Of a stretch of DNA of 64,000 bases, positions 43,574 through 52,913 are shown in pieces; the stretch's first letter is position 1; each line of letters starts with the position of its first letter. The stretch is from Fen-330 sp050008465. Its GTDB lineage: Bacteria > Acidobacteriota > Terriglobia > Bryobacterales > Bryobacteraceae. The stretch lies in assembly GCA_050008465.1 (NCBI GenBank), contig JBEKMO010000011.1, forward strand, positions 1 to 64,000, in the 5' to 3' direction. The notes below the pieces were generated by a model that was not told where the DNA came from, searched no databases, and worked only from the letters and a program-made list of their open reading frames with translations. Made by a program: the position numbers and the translations under genes.

Positions 43574-44344
43574 TCACTTCCCGTCCCGAATCACGCGCAG
43601 CATCTGCCCCGCCACCACTGCGGCCTCTGCGCCGGGGACGCCGTGTACCCGCACCAGCACCGCATAGCGCGGCGATTCCGCGGGATAGAACGCCATCACG
43701 TAGCCGTCGCCAGGCGCCTTCCGGCGGTGAACGCACGGCGCCGTGCCGGTTTTTGCCAGTCCCATTCGCGCGGCTCGCCCGGTTCCCGACCGCGCGCCCA
43801 TCGCCATGCCGCGCACCAGTTCCGCCGCGCGCGGCTCCGCAACCAGCCGGCAGTAGGCGCGCGCCAGCTCGAGCGGCGCGACCCTCCACCCGCTGCCCAG
43901 CCCAATCAGCGTTTGCGCCGTTGAACCCGCCGGCGGCCCTTCCATTCCATACCGTTGTGCCAGGTTCGCCACATCCTCCATGCGCACCTCCGCGGCCAGC
44001 GCGCGGAAGTAGGCGTTGCAGGATTGCGCCACCGCCTCGCTGATCCCGATCCGCCCATGCCCGCGCTCCAGCCAGCAGCGGCTGGCCTTTCCACGGCACA
44101 CGTACTCGGGATAGCGGTATTGGTGCGCCTCGCCGTAGGCCAGCGCCGTGAACGGCTTCACCAGCGATCCCACCGGAACCGGCCGCTCCGCGTTCTCCCA
44201 GCGCGAATCCACCAGCCGGCCCGTGCGCGCATCCACCAGCAGGTACGAGGTGCCTGCTTCCGGGAAACGCTCTCTCAGCAGCCGCACCAGCGATTGCTCG
44301 TACAGCGAGCCCGCCACCAGAACCAGTGCCGCGAGCTGCGTCAT
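43574..44344 (-). CDS. Minimal penicillin-binding transpeptidase-like protein
   Basis: A 256-aa protein consisting almost only of a transpeptidase domain. All three motifs are present: Ser60-x-x-Lys63 (VGSLVKPFTALAYG), Ser108-x-Asn110 (QSCNAYF) and Lys198-Thr-Gly200 (LAKTGTAP). A hydrophobic N-terminus acts as signal or anchor. It lacks the dimerisation and transglycosylase parts of class A/B PBPs. The YLLVDARTGRLVDSRW start and GSLVKPFTALAY context match those domains. Its start overlaps the upstream gene's stop (ATGA), and spoIID-like follows, so peptidoglycan or a related polymer is the likely target. Confidence 0.82.
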   Translation of the reverse strand: MTQLAALVLVAGSLYEQSLVRLLRERFPEAGTSYLLVDARTGRLVDSRWENAERPVPVGSLVKPFTALAYGEAHQYRYPEYVCRGKASRCWLERGHGRIGISEAVAQSCNAYFRALAAEVRMEDVANLAQRYGMEGPPAGSTAQTLIGLGSGWRVAPLELARAYCRLVAEPRAAELVRGMAMGARSGTGRAARMGLAKTGTAPCVHRRKAPGDGYVMAFYPAESPRYAVLVRVHGVPGAEAAVVAGQMLRVIRDGK

Positions 44345-45945
44345 GGCCCCAAACGGTAGACCACCGTCTGGGTCACCGCGCGCCCGCTATCCCGCACCAC
44401 GATCGAAGATGAGCTGACCCGCGAAAGCGTCCGCCCCAGGCTCGCGATGTTCTCCGAGAAGAACCGCGGCTCGCGCGACTCGCCTCTCTCCGTGTAGTCG
44501 ATCAGCCGCGTCATCTTCGCGAAGTTCGCGCGTTCCCGCGCCAGGCTGAATCCGGCCGCGTAGTCCCCCTCCCCCTTCGCCGGAGCGTTTTCGATTCGCG
44601 CCATCACGCGGCCCAGGAGCGCCTCTGAATTCGCGATCACCAGCACGCGGCCCTTGGCCTCGAACGCGATCCGGCCCAGCGGGCCTGTCTCCGCCGCCGT
44701 GCTCAACGCGCCGCGCACCGCCTCCGCGCTCCAGTCCGCCGACCCAAGCAGCACCACCGCCGAATCGATCCCCACGAACACGTCATCCGGTAGCCTGCGC
44801 GTCCCGCCGACCTCCAGCATCGCCTCCAGCTTCGCGCCCTCGATCAGCCGGCGCAGCTCCTCGGGTACAAACCGGCCCCCGGTGTTCTCCAGCGGCGGCT
44901 CGTCGATGCGCGTCTCGAGGTCCCCCTCGCTGCCCGCCGCCGCGGCCACCGGCGCCGAGGGAGCCGCCTCCGATGAACGTCCACCCTGCGCTTGCGGAGC
45001 CAGTATCCTGCTGACCACCAGATCCAGCGCGGCCTCCGGCGTCGGATTCGCCCAGGCCCGATACAGCCCCGAATCATCCGGCGTCAGGCGCAGCGCTTTC
45101 CCCAGACCCTCCCCTGGCGCAACCGGCGGCCCCTGCGAGAACCGCAGCAGCACGCGCTGCTCGCGAATCTCGGAAGGCGAGCGAAATACGTCCGCGATTC
45201 CTGCACCGTATTGCCGGAACTCCGAAACGTTCCTCTGCACCCAGTACGACCGGAAGTGCGGGCTGCGCACCAGCTCCGGGACGTTCATCACCAGCCGCAG
45301 GTCGCCCCGCGCCCCGGCCGCACGCACGGAAGCGGCGAACCATTCCTCGCCCGCGACCGCACTTCCGCCGGCCCCCGCAATCAGCTTGAGCGCCGCCGGC
45401 ATGAGGTCCTCGCGCGTCGCCACCAGCAGATAATCGCTCGTCGTGGCGAACGCGGCCACCCGCCGCGACTCCGGGTCCATGCGCACGAAGTAGTCCGTCC
45501 CGGCGGCCTTGCGCGTCTCGTAGTTCCCGCGCGTACGCCACAGCAGCGTCTCCATGGCCCGCGCCGACGCGAGCCGGGTGATGTACAGGAACTCCAGCTT
45601 CCCGATGTCGTAAATCGCCAGCGCGGATTCCCCGCCCGCCACCGATTCCGCGAGCGGCATGTCCGCCGGCAGCCCCGCCGCGGCCGCGTACTGCGCCTGC
45701 GCTCCGGCCAGCCGCTCGAACAGCCGCGACCGCGAGAACACCGCGTAGCTGGCGCTTTCCAGCCACAGCTTCTTCTCCGCCGATCCGTTCCAGTCGCGCA
45801 CCAGTGCGCCGAAATCCTGGGCCTCCAGGTACAGGATCGGCCCGGCCGGAACGTATCCGGCCAGGCTGTGCGGCGCGGGCGCCTGCACCACGGCCCACAC
45901 CGCCAGCGCCACCACCCCCAGCGAAAGAGCAATGCGGAGTCTCAT
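44341..45945 (-). CDS. Membrane-anchored protein of unknown function in the envelope operon
   Basis: A 534-aa protein with one N-terminal hydrophobic helix (RIALSLGVVALAVWAVVQA) and a long extracytoplasmic part. Features are VPAGPILYLEAQDFGALVRDWN, LAIYDIGKLEFLYITRL, an Ala/Pro/Gly-rich linker near 320-345, and repeated small-residue-rich segments. The pattern recalls DUF3352-like proteins, but I cannot assign it. The start overlaps the giant TPR gene's stop by 4 bp (ATGA) and the stop overlaps the transpeptidase start by 4 bp. That implies coupled translation and a shared role. Confidence 0.75.
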   Translation of the reverse strand: MRLRIALSLGVVALAVWAVVQAPAPHSLAGYVPAGPILYLEAQDFGALVRDWNGSAEKKLWLESASYAVFSRSRLFERLAGAQAQYAAAAGLPADMPLAESVAGGESALAIYDIGKLEFLYITRLASARAMETLLWRTRGNYETRKAAGTDYFVRMDPESRRVAAFATTSDYLLVATREDLMPAALKLIAGAGGSAVAGEEWFAASVRAAGARGDLRLVMNVPELVRSPHFRSYWVQRNVSEFRQYGAGIADVFRSPSEIREQRVLLRFSQGPPVAPGEGLGKALRLTPDDSGLYRAWANPTPEAALDLVVSRILAPQAQGGRSSEAAPSAPVAAAAGSEGDLETRIDEPPLENTGGRFVPEELRRLIEGAKLEAMLEVGGTRRLPDDVFVGIDSAVVLLGSADWSAEAVRGALSTAAETGPLGRIAFEAKGRVLVIANSEALLGRVMARIENAPAKGEGDYAAGFSLARERANFAKMTRLIDYTERGESREPRFFSENIASLGRTLSRVSSSSIVVRDSGRAVTQTVVYRLGP

Positions 45946-48900
45946 TTCTCTCTGCCTCCCTCCATGCGCACGCGGACCAGGTGCTCCTGCTCCAGCCCGC
46001 CCTTTATCACCGGCCGCCGCAGCGCGTTCTCCTCCCGGCGCTTCGCTTCCACCTGGAGCCGTTCGATCCCGGCCCGAGCCTCCGCCGTCGGCTCGATGGC
46101 CAGCGCGATCCGGTACATCACCGCCGCGGAGCCTGGCCGCCCGGTCTTCTCGAACGCCAGCGCCAGCCCCTCGGCAATCGCCGCGCGCTCCCGGCCGGAC
46201 AATCCGCTCGACGACGGAAACTCCTGCGCGTAGGAACTCACGTCGATGGCCTCGGACGTGCCCCGCTCCCGGAGCACGTACTTCAGACCGCCGGATTCAA
46301 ACACCGGCTCCATCGCCGACAGCGCCAACTGGTACCGCGCGCTCGCCAGCGCCGCGCGCACCAGCGGGAGCCGCGCCGCGTTGGCTTCCGGCTCGATTGC
46401 GATCGCGCCCAGGAGCAGCCGGATGCGCGTCCCCGCGTCGCCCGCCGTCTCCGCCGCCTTCACCCTAGCGTGGGTGAAAAAGGGTTGCTCGGCCGCCGCC
46501 GGCGCAATCGCGCCCGTCGCCAGCAGGTCCAGTTCCGCGCTGCCGCTCTTCCCGCCCGGCTTGAGCGCGGCCGCCTGCGCGCGCAGTTCATAGGACGCCG
46601 CGGGCGCGCTCGCCACCGACGCATCCCCCAGCTTCACCCGCGCCCCGAAATCCCACGGAACGGCCTTCACCCGCGCCTCCAGGAACGGCCGCGCCTCCGC
46701 CTTGTGGCCCGTCTTGCTGAGCAGGTCGGCCGCGGCCTCCAGGTCCTGGAACGGCTCGTCCGCCACCAGCGTCATCCGCCGCAGCAGCGTGACCGCCGCC
46801 TCCGTGTTCCCCTCCTCGAGCCGCAGTTCCGCCAGCCCCAGGAAGTTCGCCGCGGTGAAGTTCCGCTCGTCGAGCTGGCGCGTGTACACGAACTCGAGCA
46901 GGCGCCGCGCCTCCGCACGCGGCTCGAGCCCGCCCGCCAATCGCAGCAGCGTATCCAGCGCCGGCGCCTTATCCGGCTCGCGCCGATACCGCTCGATGAG
47001 CTGCGCCAGCCTGCCGCCTTGCGCCGCGATGCGGATCTCGAGCGAAACCAGCGACTCCGCGAATTCTCCCTCGGCCTTCGCCGTCAGCGCCTCCAGCTCC
47101 ATTCGCGCCCGCTCCGTCTGCTTGGTCTCGACCAGGTACTCGATCCAGCTCAGGCGCCAGCGCCGCACGTCGTCTCTCCGGTACTGCTGCATCGAGAACT
47201 GCGCCGCCTCCGCCTCCGCCGCTTCTTGAATCCGGCGGTAAACGGGCTCGCGGTTCTCCTTGGGCAGCCACTTCGATTCGATCACCGTGCTCAGCAGCTC
47301 CGACCGCTTCGGCGCGCTGCTGCAAAGGTCCAGAACCCAGGCCGTTCCCGCCGCCGGGTCCGCCGCCGCCTCGAATGCCGCGCCCAGCAGCGTGTCCGAC
47401 CGGTACGCCCCATTGCGCCGGATGTAGGTCCGCAGCACGGCGTCGGCGTCCTTCTGCACCGCGGGCAGCAGTTTGCGCCGCCCGATGTTCCCGAGTTCGT
47501 GCTCCACGTCGCTCCAGAACGTCTCCGGCGTCCGCCCGTCCAGCACTTTGCGGAACGCCTGAAACGCCGCCTTCCAGTGCGCGATGGCTTCCTCGCGCTT
47601 CCCCTGCTCCCACAGCACCTCCGCGATCCGGTCCTCGGCGCTGCCGCGCTTCGGGTCGAGCTCCAGCGTGTGCCCGTAATCCGCCAGCGCCCGGGGGAAA
47701 TCGCGCTCCTCGCGATAGTATTCGGCCAGCGTGTAGTACGCCTCCGCGCGCGCCGGCGTACCCTCGACCAGCGCCGGCAGGTAGTCCTCCGGATCGCCGC
47801 TCTTCTTCGCCGCCTCGTACTCGCCGTAGGCCGTGCCGTAGTAGAACCAGGAATCCCCCGCGAGCTGCTGGCTGCGGTCGCCCTTCTTGCCCAGTCGCTC
47901 GCCGATCGTCCCCGTGCCCAGCGCGCCCAGGAAGCTCGCCTCCACCGTCGCCGGCGCCACATCCGCGTAGTGCAGTCCCGTCAGGCCGGTGTAGGCTTTC
48001 GTCCACACCGCATCCAGCCCGCGCCCCCGCGCCGCCACCGCTCGCAGCGCCAGTTCGACGTTGCCGCTTCCGACTGCCGCGTTTGCCGCCGCGTCGCGTT
48101 CCTTCTCGCGAGCGTTCGCGGCGAGCGCTACCAACCGTTGCGGATCGCGCTTCAGCAACAACTCCAGGTACCGCTCCAGCGTGTCCCCGGACAGCTCGCT
48201 GTTCTGCTCCGCCAGCGTGAGCGCCGCAACCTCGCCCGACTCGTCTCCCGCCGAGCGATACGCCTCCGCCGCCTGGGTCAGCAGATGATTGTCTCGCTCC
48301 TGTGCCGGATAGACGTTCCAATACGCCAGCAGCTTGTGCGCCAGGTCGTCGTACTTCATCCGCCGAGTCTGTAGTTCGGAAAACCGCCTCTCCTCGGACG
48401 ACGCCTTTCCGGCATTCAGCATGATGTGCCCGAACCACCAGCGCGCCTCCAGATCCGCCAGCCCGGCGTTGCGCGCCAATGAAACGTACGTCCGCGCGTC
48501 CTGCTTCTCAACGAACGCCTCGAGCGCGGATTTCTCCTCCGGCGTATAGTACGCCTTTGCCACCGTGCCCACCTCCGTGAGCACGGACTGGAACGGGCCC
48601 GGCTCGGTGGGCAGCTTCTCCAGCCGCCCAATCGCCGCCTCGTAAACCCGCAGCCGCGTCATGATTCGCGCGTAGATCTGCGCTCCCTCCTGGTAGTCGC
48701 TGTCCGCCAGCAGGTCCTTGCCCGCCAGCTCGACCCCGCGCTCCGCGAACCGCCGCGCCGGCTCCAGCAGGTTCCAGGAATCCAGGATCCGCGCCGCCTC
48801 GAAGAACGGCTGCGGCCGCTCCGGCCGGCCCTCGACGAGCGCCGTATTGAGCGCTTTCACCGCCGCCTCGGTCTGCCCCTTCCGCGCGTACACTTCGGCC

Positions 48901-51900
48901 ACCTTCCGCATCCACTGCGGATCGTGGTAGGTCCGCTCGTAGAGCTTCGTGTAGCTCGCGAGCGCCTCGTCGAAGCGCATCAGCCGCTCCTCCAGCGATG
49001 CCCGCGCCATGTGCAGGTCCACCCGGTCCGGCCGGATCGCCGTGGCCTGCGAATACGCCGCAATCGCCCCCGGGATGTCCTCGAAGAACGTGTCGAGCCG
49101 CGCCATCACCATCGGCCAGCGATAATCCCGCGGCGAATCCGCCACCGCTTTCTTGAAGTACCCCACCAGCCGGTCCTTCACTCCGTGCGACGAAGCGTAC
49201 GTCGCCGCCTCCCGCGTGACTCCTTCGTCTTCCGGATAACCCTTCACGATCTCGATGTACTGGTCCACCGCCGCCGTGTAGTCCTTCTGCCGCGTCAGCA
49301 CCGGGATCAGCCCGCGCCGCAGCACGAGTTTCAATTTGTCATCCGAAACCTCGCGCATCTTGCCCGTGTAGAAATCGCGCAGCCCGCGGTCGTCGCCCTC
49401 GCGCACATAGGTGTCGGCCATCGCCGCGACGTACTCCGGCTTGAACGGATCGCCCTCCAGCAACCCTCCCATCAACTGCCGCGCGCGCTGGGTGTCGCCG
49501 GCCTCCGTCGATTTCATCGCGGCTTCCAGCGTGAACTGCTTCTTCAGCGTAGCGTTCGCGGCCCCCGCCGCCCCCACCAGCACGTCCACCGCCTGCCGTT
49601 GCAGCTTGTTCCGCCAGTAGAAATCCGCCGTCGCGCGCACCACCCCCAGGATGGCCGGATGCTCCGTGTACAGCGCCTCCACCGTCTCTCGCGCCCGCTG
49701 CACGTCGCGCTTTCCCTCGTGATACCGCATCAGCGCCAGCCGCAACCGCATCCGCTCCACCGGATCGGTCGCCACCGCGATCTCGCGTTCCAGCGACCGC
49801 CCCAGCACCTCGTCCAGCCCCAGCCGGTCCGCCGTCTCCCGCACTTTCTCCAGCACCTCGAAAGACGCCGTCCGCCCGGCGACCCCGAGCAGGAACTGCA
49901 CCAGGTCGTCCCGCCGGTTCTGCGCTTCCAGCAGCGCTGTGCGCAGTGAGACCGCCGCTGCCCCCGGGTTCGCGCCCGCCGTCCGTTCGATAGTCAGCTT
50001 CTCGACGATCGCCCGCTGCGCCGGCCGCCGCGACAGTTTGATCAGCCGCGCCCGCGCCGAAGATTCCTCCTCCGCGCCCTGGATGTACTCCGCCACCGCC
50101 CGCGTGTAGTTGCGCTTGTTCTCGTAAATCGCCCCAGCCTCGTACGCATACAGCGCCGGATTGCCCAGCTTCTTGCGCCCTTCTCCGATCAGCCGCAGCG
50201 CGTCGTCGAAGAGGTAGTAGTCCCAGAACACCGTGGCCGCTTCCAAATAGCCGCTGGGTGTGCCGGGTTCGATCGCCGCGAGCTCGTTCCAATACGGTCG
50301 CGCGCGCGCAAACATCTCCCGGTCCGCATGAATCTCCCCCAATTCGGTCAGTACCGCGTGGTCCCTCGGCTCCGACTGGTGCAGCTTTTCCTCGATCGCA
50401 ATCGCTTTGTCTGTGAATCGCGCATCGAACGCGGCCAGCGACCGGTCCAGCGATGCCGCCCGGTGCGCCAGCCGAGCGTTGCCCGGCTCCTGCTCCGCCG
50501 CCGCATCGAGCGGCGCCGCAGCCTCTTCGAAATGCGATCGCCACGCCTCCGCCTCGCCCAGAAAACGCACCGCGGCCGGATTCCCCGCGCCCGCCGCCCG
50601 CGCCGCCTCGACCTCCGAACCGAGCCGCTTTGAGCTCGCCAGCATCTCAAAGAACCAGGCGCGCACCCGGTCGTCGTGATACCAGTAATTCCGCAGCAGC
50701 TTTTCTACGGCCGCCGAATTCCACGTGTCCTTGCTCGAGTACGCCGAAAGCAGGTTGTGCACAAACACCATGTCGTACGGGAACCGCTGGTGCGCGTACA
50801 GGTTGAGCTGCAAGTGCATCGCCGCCCCGCTCGACCCCTCTATCACCACGCTCTGGAAGTACTTCTCCAGATCGGTGCCCGAGAAAATACCGGTTACTTC
50901 GCGCGTCAGCTTCTCAAACTCCGCCGTCTGCTTCCGCCGCAGATACCAGCGCGCCAGCTTGTCGTGCCACGACGTGCCCCCGAATTGCTGAATGGCCCGC
51001 CGGTACACCTCTCCGGTCTGCGCGTCGAAGCGGTTCTGCTGCATGAACGCCGCCAGCCGCTCGTAGAGCCCCGGATCGTTCGGGTTCCGGTCGAGTTCCC
51101 TCCGCAGCAGCCGGAGCGCCTCCAGCGGCCGCTTGAGAGAAACCAGCCGCGAGATGTACCGCTCCAGAACGCCCGAGTAATCGCCCGCCCGCACCGCCGG
51201 TTTGGCGGTCTCCTCCCCAGCGGACTCCTCCGTCCCCCCTTCCGTCCGCGCTTCCGAGCCGCGACCGCGAGGGAGCGGTCTTACTCCCGCACCCAACGGC
51301 AACCCGCCCGCCCGCTCCGCCAGCTCCTTCAGCACCTCGTCGTACATCGCGAATTCCTGCTGGGTGTCCCCCTTGCGCGCGAACGCCTCCGCCATGAGGA
51401 GCGCGACCTCGGTCCGCTCCTCGGCCTGCGGAAACGCCGCCCGGAACTTGCGCCCGCCGCGGATCACTCCATCGCTGTCCCCGTAGGTCGCGTAGGCCTG
51501 GATCAACCGGCTATGCAGTTCCGGCCGCCGCGGCGATTTCGGAAAGCGCGAGTCGAACAGCGCCATCAGCTCGGCGGCGCGCACCCGGTGGAAATAGGCC
51601 ACCGAAGCCCGGTCCTCGTCGGCGTACTGCTCTCGCGGGGTGGCCGAGTTCAACAGCAGCGACAGGATGCCGTTCAAAAACCCGGGATAAGGGTCCATCG
51701 TGGCGACGTCTTTGTAGAACGACAGGTCGCCCGCCCCAAACCGGATCGGCTGCTCGGGCGCGGTGACAAGCACGCTGATGATTCCCGCCAGCGCCCGCTC
51801 GGCATCCGCCCCGCCGTTCGCCACCTTGTAAACCTCGTAGTAGTTCCGGACCGCTTCCTCGTACTGCTGCGTCTCCTCGAACAGCCGCGCCAGCGTCCAA

Positions 51901-52913
51901 AACTCCTCGGCGCTCCACGGCGACTTGCGCGCCTGCTTCCGCAACCGGAACTCCACCAGCGCCCGCTGCGCCGCCGGCAGGTTCCCCTGCTGCTGGTAGT
52001 AATAGAAGATGCGGACCGCCGCGTTCAGGTCGTTCGGGTTCGCGGCCTGCGCCCCGCGGGCCCGCTCCAGAAACCGTCGCAGGTTGTGCGTCCGCCCGAG
52101 CAAGCCGAAGTACTGCTTCACCAGTTCCGGCGGCCACAGCGGCTGGAACGCGCGGTCGTAGACCCCCAGCGCCTGCTCCACCGAGCCGCGGCTCTCCTCG
52201 ATGCCCGCCCGCGCACCCACCGGAAACACCGCGTCCTCCGGAAAAGTCTTCTCGTACGTCGTCGTCAGTTCTCCGGCCACCGCGAACTGCTTGTGCCCCA
52301 CCAGGTAGTCGAAGAACTTGCGGTACACCGCCTGCTCCCGCGGGTACCGTGCGATCCACGCGCGATACTGCGCCGTCCCCGTCTCCACCGGGAGCGCCTG
52401 CGCCTCCACCAGCGCCACCGCGCGCTCGAACGTGCGCCAGCTCCGCTGCTCCGCGACCGGCTGCAACCGCTCCTGCGACGGCGCCAGAGCCTGCGCGCCC
52501 GCATCGTCCAGCGCTCGGATCTCCTCCAGCGGCCGCAGCCGCCGATGGTAGAAGTCGGCCAGCGCAAGCTGGCCCTCCCCCTTGTCCGCGGCCAGTTCCG
52601 CGAACTTCTTCCAGTCCTCCTCGGCCGCGGCGAAGTCGAGCTGCTCCTCGGCCGCGTGCGCGCGCAGCGCCCGCAGATCGGCTTCCGCGGGCGTGGCCGC
52701 GATCAACTGGCTCAGCGCCGCGCGGCTCTCCTGGGGCGGGCGGCGCACCGTGACCGGCCCCCCCGGCATCTGCGCCGTGCGGAAAAACACCCCTTCCAGC
52801 CGCGCGATCTCCGGCAGGTTTTGCAGCCACCCCGGCAGGTCCGCGTAAACGGCGATCGCCGCCACCATCAGCGCGGCGGCCAGCAACAATAAGCGGTTAC
52901 GGCACGACTTCAA
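45942..52913 (-). CDS. Giant exported TPR protein (2323 aa)
   Basis: One uninterrupted frame encodes a hydrophobic signal/anchor (NRLLLLAAALMVAAIAVYA) and then over 2200 residues of helical TPR-like repeats. Examples are AEEDWKKFAELAADKGEGQLALADFYHRRL, AIAHWKAAFQAFRKVLDG and AEVYARKGQTEAAVKALNTAL. No enzyme domain is seen. The start is a TTG at 52913 with GGAGGTGG six bases upstream; it overlaps the VIT-vWA gene by 17 bp. Residues about 545-553 (VRPLPRGRGSEA) are encoded by a family A repeat inserted in frame. The protein is probably a periplasmic or outer-membrane scaffold of the operon's complex. The next Met (52868) would lose most of the signal. Confidence 0.88.
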   Translation of the reverse strand: MKSCRNRLLLLAAALMVAAIAVYADLPGWLQNLPEIARLEGVFFRTAQMPGGPVTVRRPPQESRAALSQLIAATPAEADLRALRAHAAEEQLDFAAAEEDWKKFAELAADKGEGQLALADFYHRRLRPLEEIRALDDAGAQALAPSQERLQPVAEQRSWRTFERAVALVEAQALPVETGTAQYRAWIARYPREQAVYRKFFDYLVGHKQFAVAGELTTTYEKTFPEDAVFPVGARAGIEESRGSVEQALGVYDRAFQPLWPPELVKQYFGLLGRTHNLRRFLERARGAQAANPNDLNAAVRIFYYYQQQGNLPAAQRALVEFRLRKQARKSPWSAEEFWTLARLFEETQQYEEAVRNYYEVYKVANGGADAERALAGIISVLVTAPEQPIRFGAGDLSFYKDVATMDPYPGFLNGILSLLLNSATPREQYADEDRASVAYFHRVRAAELMALFDSRFPKSPRRPELHSRLIQAYATYGDSDGVIRGGRKFRAAFPQAEERTEVALLMAEAFARKGDTQQEFAMYDEVLKELAERAGGLPLGAGVRPLPRGRGSEARTEGGTEESAGEETAKPAVRAGDYSGVLERYISRLVSLKRPLEALRLLRRELDRNPNDPGLYERLAAFMQQNRFDAQTGEVYRRAIQQFGGTSWHDKLARWYLRRKQTAEFEKLTREVTGIFSGTDLEKYFQSVVIEGSSGAAMHLQLNLYAHQRFPYDMVFVHNLLSAYSSKDTWNSAAVEKLLRNYWYHDDRVRAWFFEMLASSKRLGSEVEAARAAGAGNPAAVRFLGEAEAWRSHFEEAAAPLDAAAEQEPGNARLAHRAASLDRSLAAFDARFTDKAIAIEEKLHQSEPRDHAVLTELGEIHADREMFARARPYWNELAAIEPGTPSGYLEAATVFWDYYLFDDALRLIGEGRKKLGNPALYAYEAGAIYENKRNYTRAVAEYIQGAEEESSARARLIKLSRRPAQRAIVEKLTIERTAGANPGAAAVSLRTALLEAQNRRDDLVQFLLGVAGRTASFEVLEKVRETADRLGLDEVLGRSLEREIAVATDPVERMRLRLALMRYHEGKRDVQRARETVEALYTEHPAILGVVRATADFYWRNKLQRQAVDVLVGAAGAANATLKKQFTLEAAMKSTEAGDTQRARQLMGGLLEGDPFKPEYVAAMADTYVREGDDRGLRDFYTGKMREVSDDKLKLVLRRGLIPVLTRQKDYTAAVDQYIEIVKGYPEDEGVTREAATYASSHGVKDRLVGYFKKAVADSPRDYRWPMVMARLDTFFEDIPGAIAAYSQATAIRPDRVDLHMARASLEERLMRFDEALASYTKLYERTYHDPQWMRKVAEVYARKGQTEAAVKALNTALVEGRPERPQPFFEAARILDSWNLLEPARRFAERGVELAGKDLLADSDYQEGAQIYARIMTRLRVYEAAIGRLEKLPTEPGPFQSVLTEVGTVAKAYYTPEEKSALEAFVEKQDARTYVSLARNAGLADLEARWWFGHIMLNAGKASSEERRFSELQTRRMKYDDLAHKLLAYWNVYPAQERDNHLLTQAAEAYRSAGDESGEVAALTLAEQNSELSGDTLERYLELLLKRDPQRLVALAANAREKERDAAANAAVGSGNVELALRAVAARGRGLDAVWTKAYTGLTGLHYADVAPATVEASFLGALGTGTIGERLGKKGDRSQQLAGDSWFYYGTAYGEYEAAKKSGDPEDYLPALVEGTPARAEAYYTLAEYYREERDFPRALADYGHTLELDPKRGSAEDRIAEVLWEQGKREEAIAHWKAAFQAFRKVLDGRTPETFWSDVEHELGNIGRRKLLPAVQKDADAVLRTYIRRNGAYRSDTLLGAAFEAAADPAAGTAWVLDLCSSAPKRSELLSTVIESKWLPKENREPVYRRIQEAAEAEAAQFSMQQYRRDDVRRWRLSWIEYLVETKQTERARMELEALTAKAEGEFAESLVSLEIRIAAQGGRLAQLIERYRREPDKAPALDTLLRLAGGLEPRAEARRLLEFVYTRQLDERNFTAANFLGLAELRLEEGNTEAAVTLLRRMTLVADEPFQDLEAAADLLSKTGHKAEARPFLEARVKAVPWDFGARVKLGDASVASAPAASYELRAQAAALKPGGKSGSAELDLLATGAIAPAAAEQPFFTHARVKAAETAGDAGTRIRLLLGAIAIEPEANAARLPLVRAALASARYQLALSAMEPVFESGGLKYVLRERGTSEAIDVSSYAQEFPSSSGLSGRERAAIAEGLALAFEKTGRPGSAAVMYRIALAIEPTAEARAGIERLQVEAKRREENALRRPVIKGGLEQEHLVRVRMEGGREK
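51256..51280. repeat. Family A repeat inside the giant TPR gene
   Basis: GAGCCGCGACCGCGAGGGAG plus CGGTC, identical over its length to the intergenic unit at 42348. It keeps the reading frame of the TPR gene and encodes a Pro/Arg/Gly-rich insert. Confidence 0.8.
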
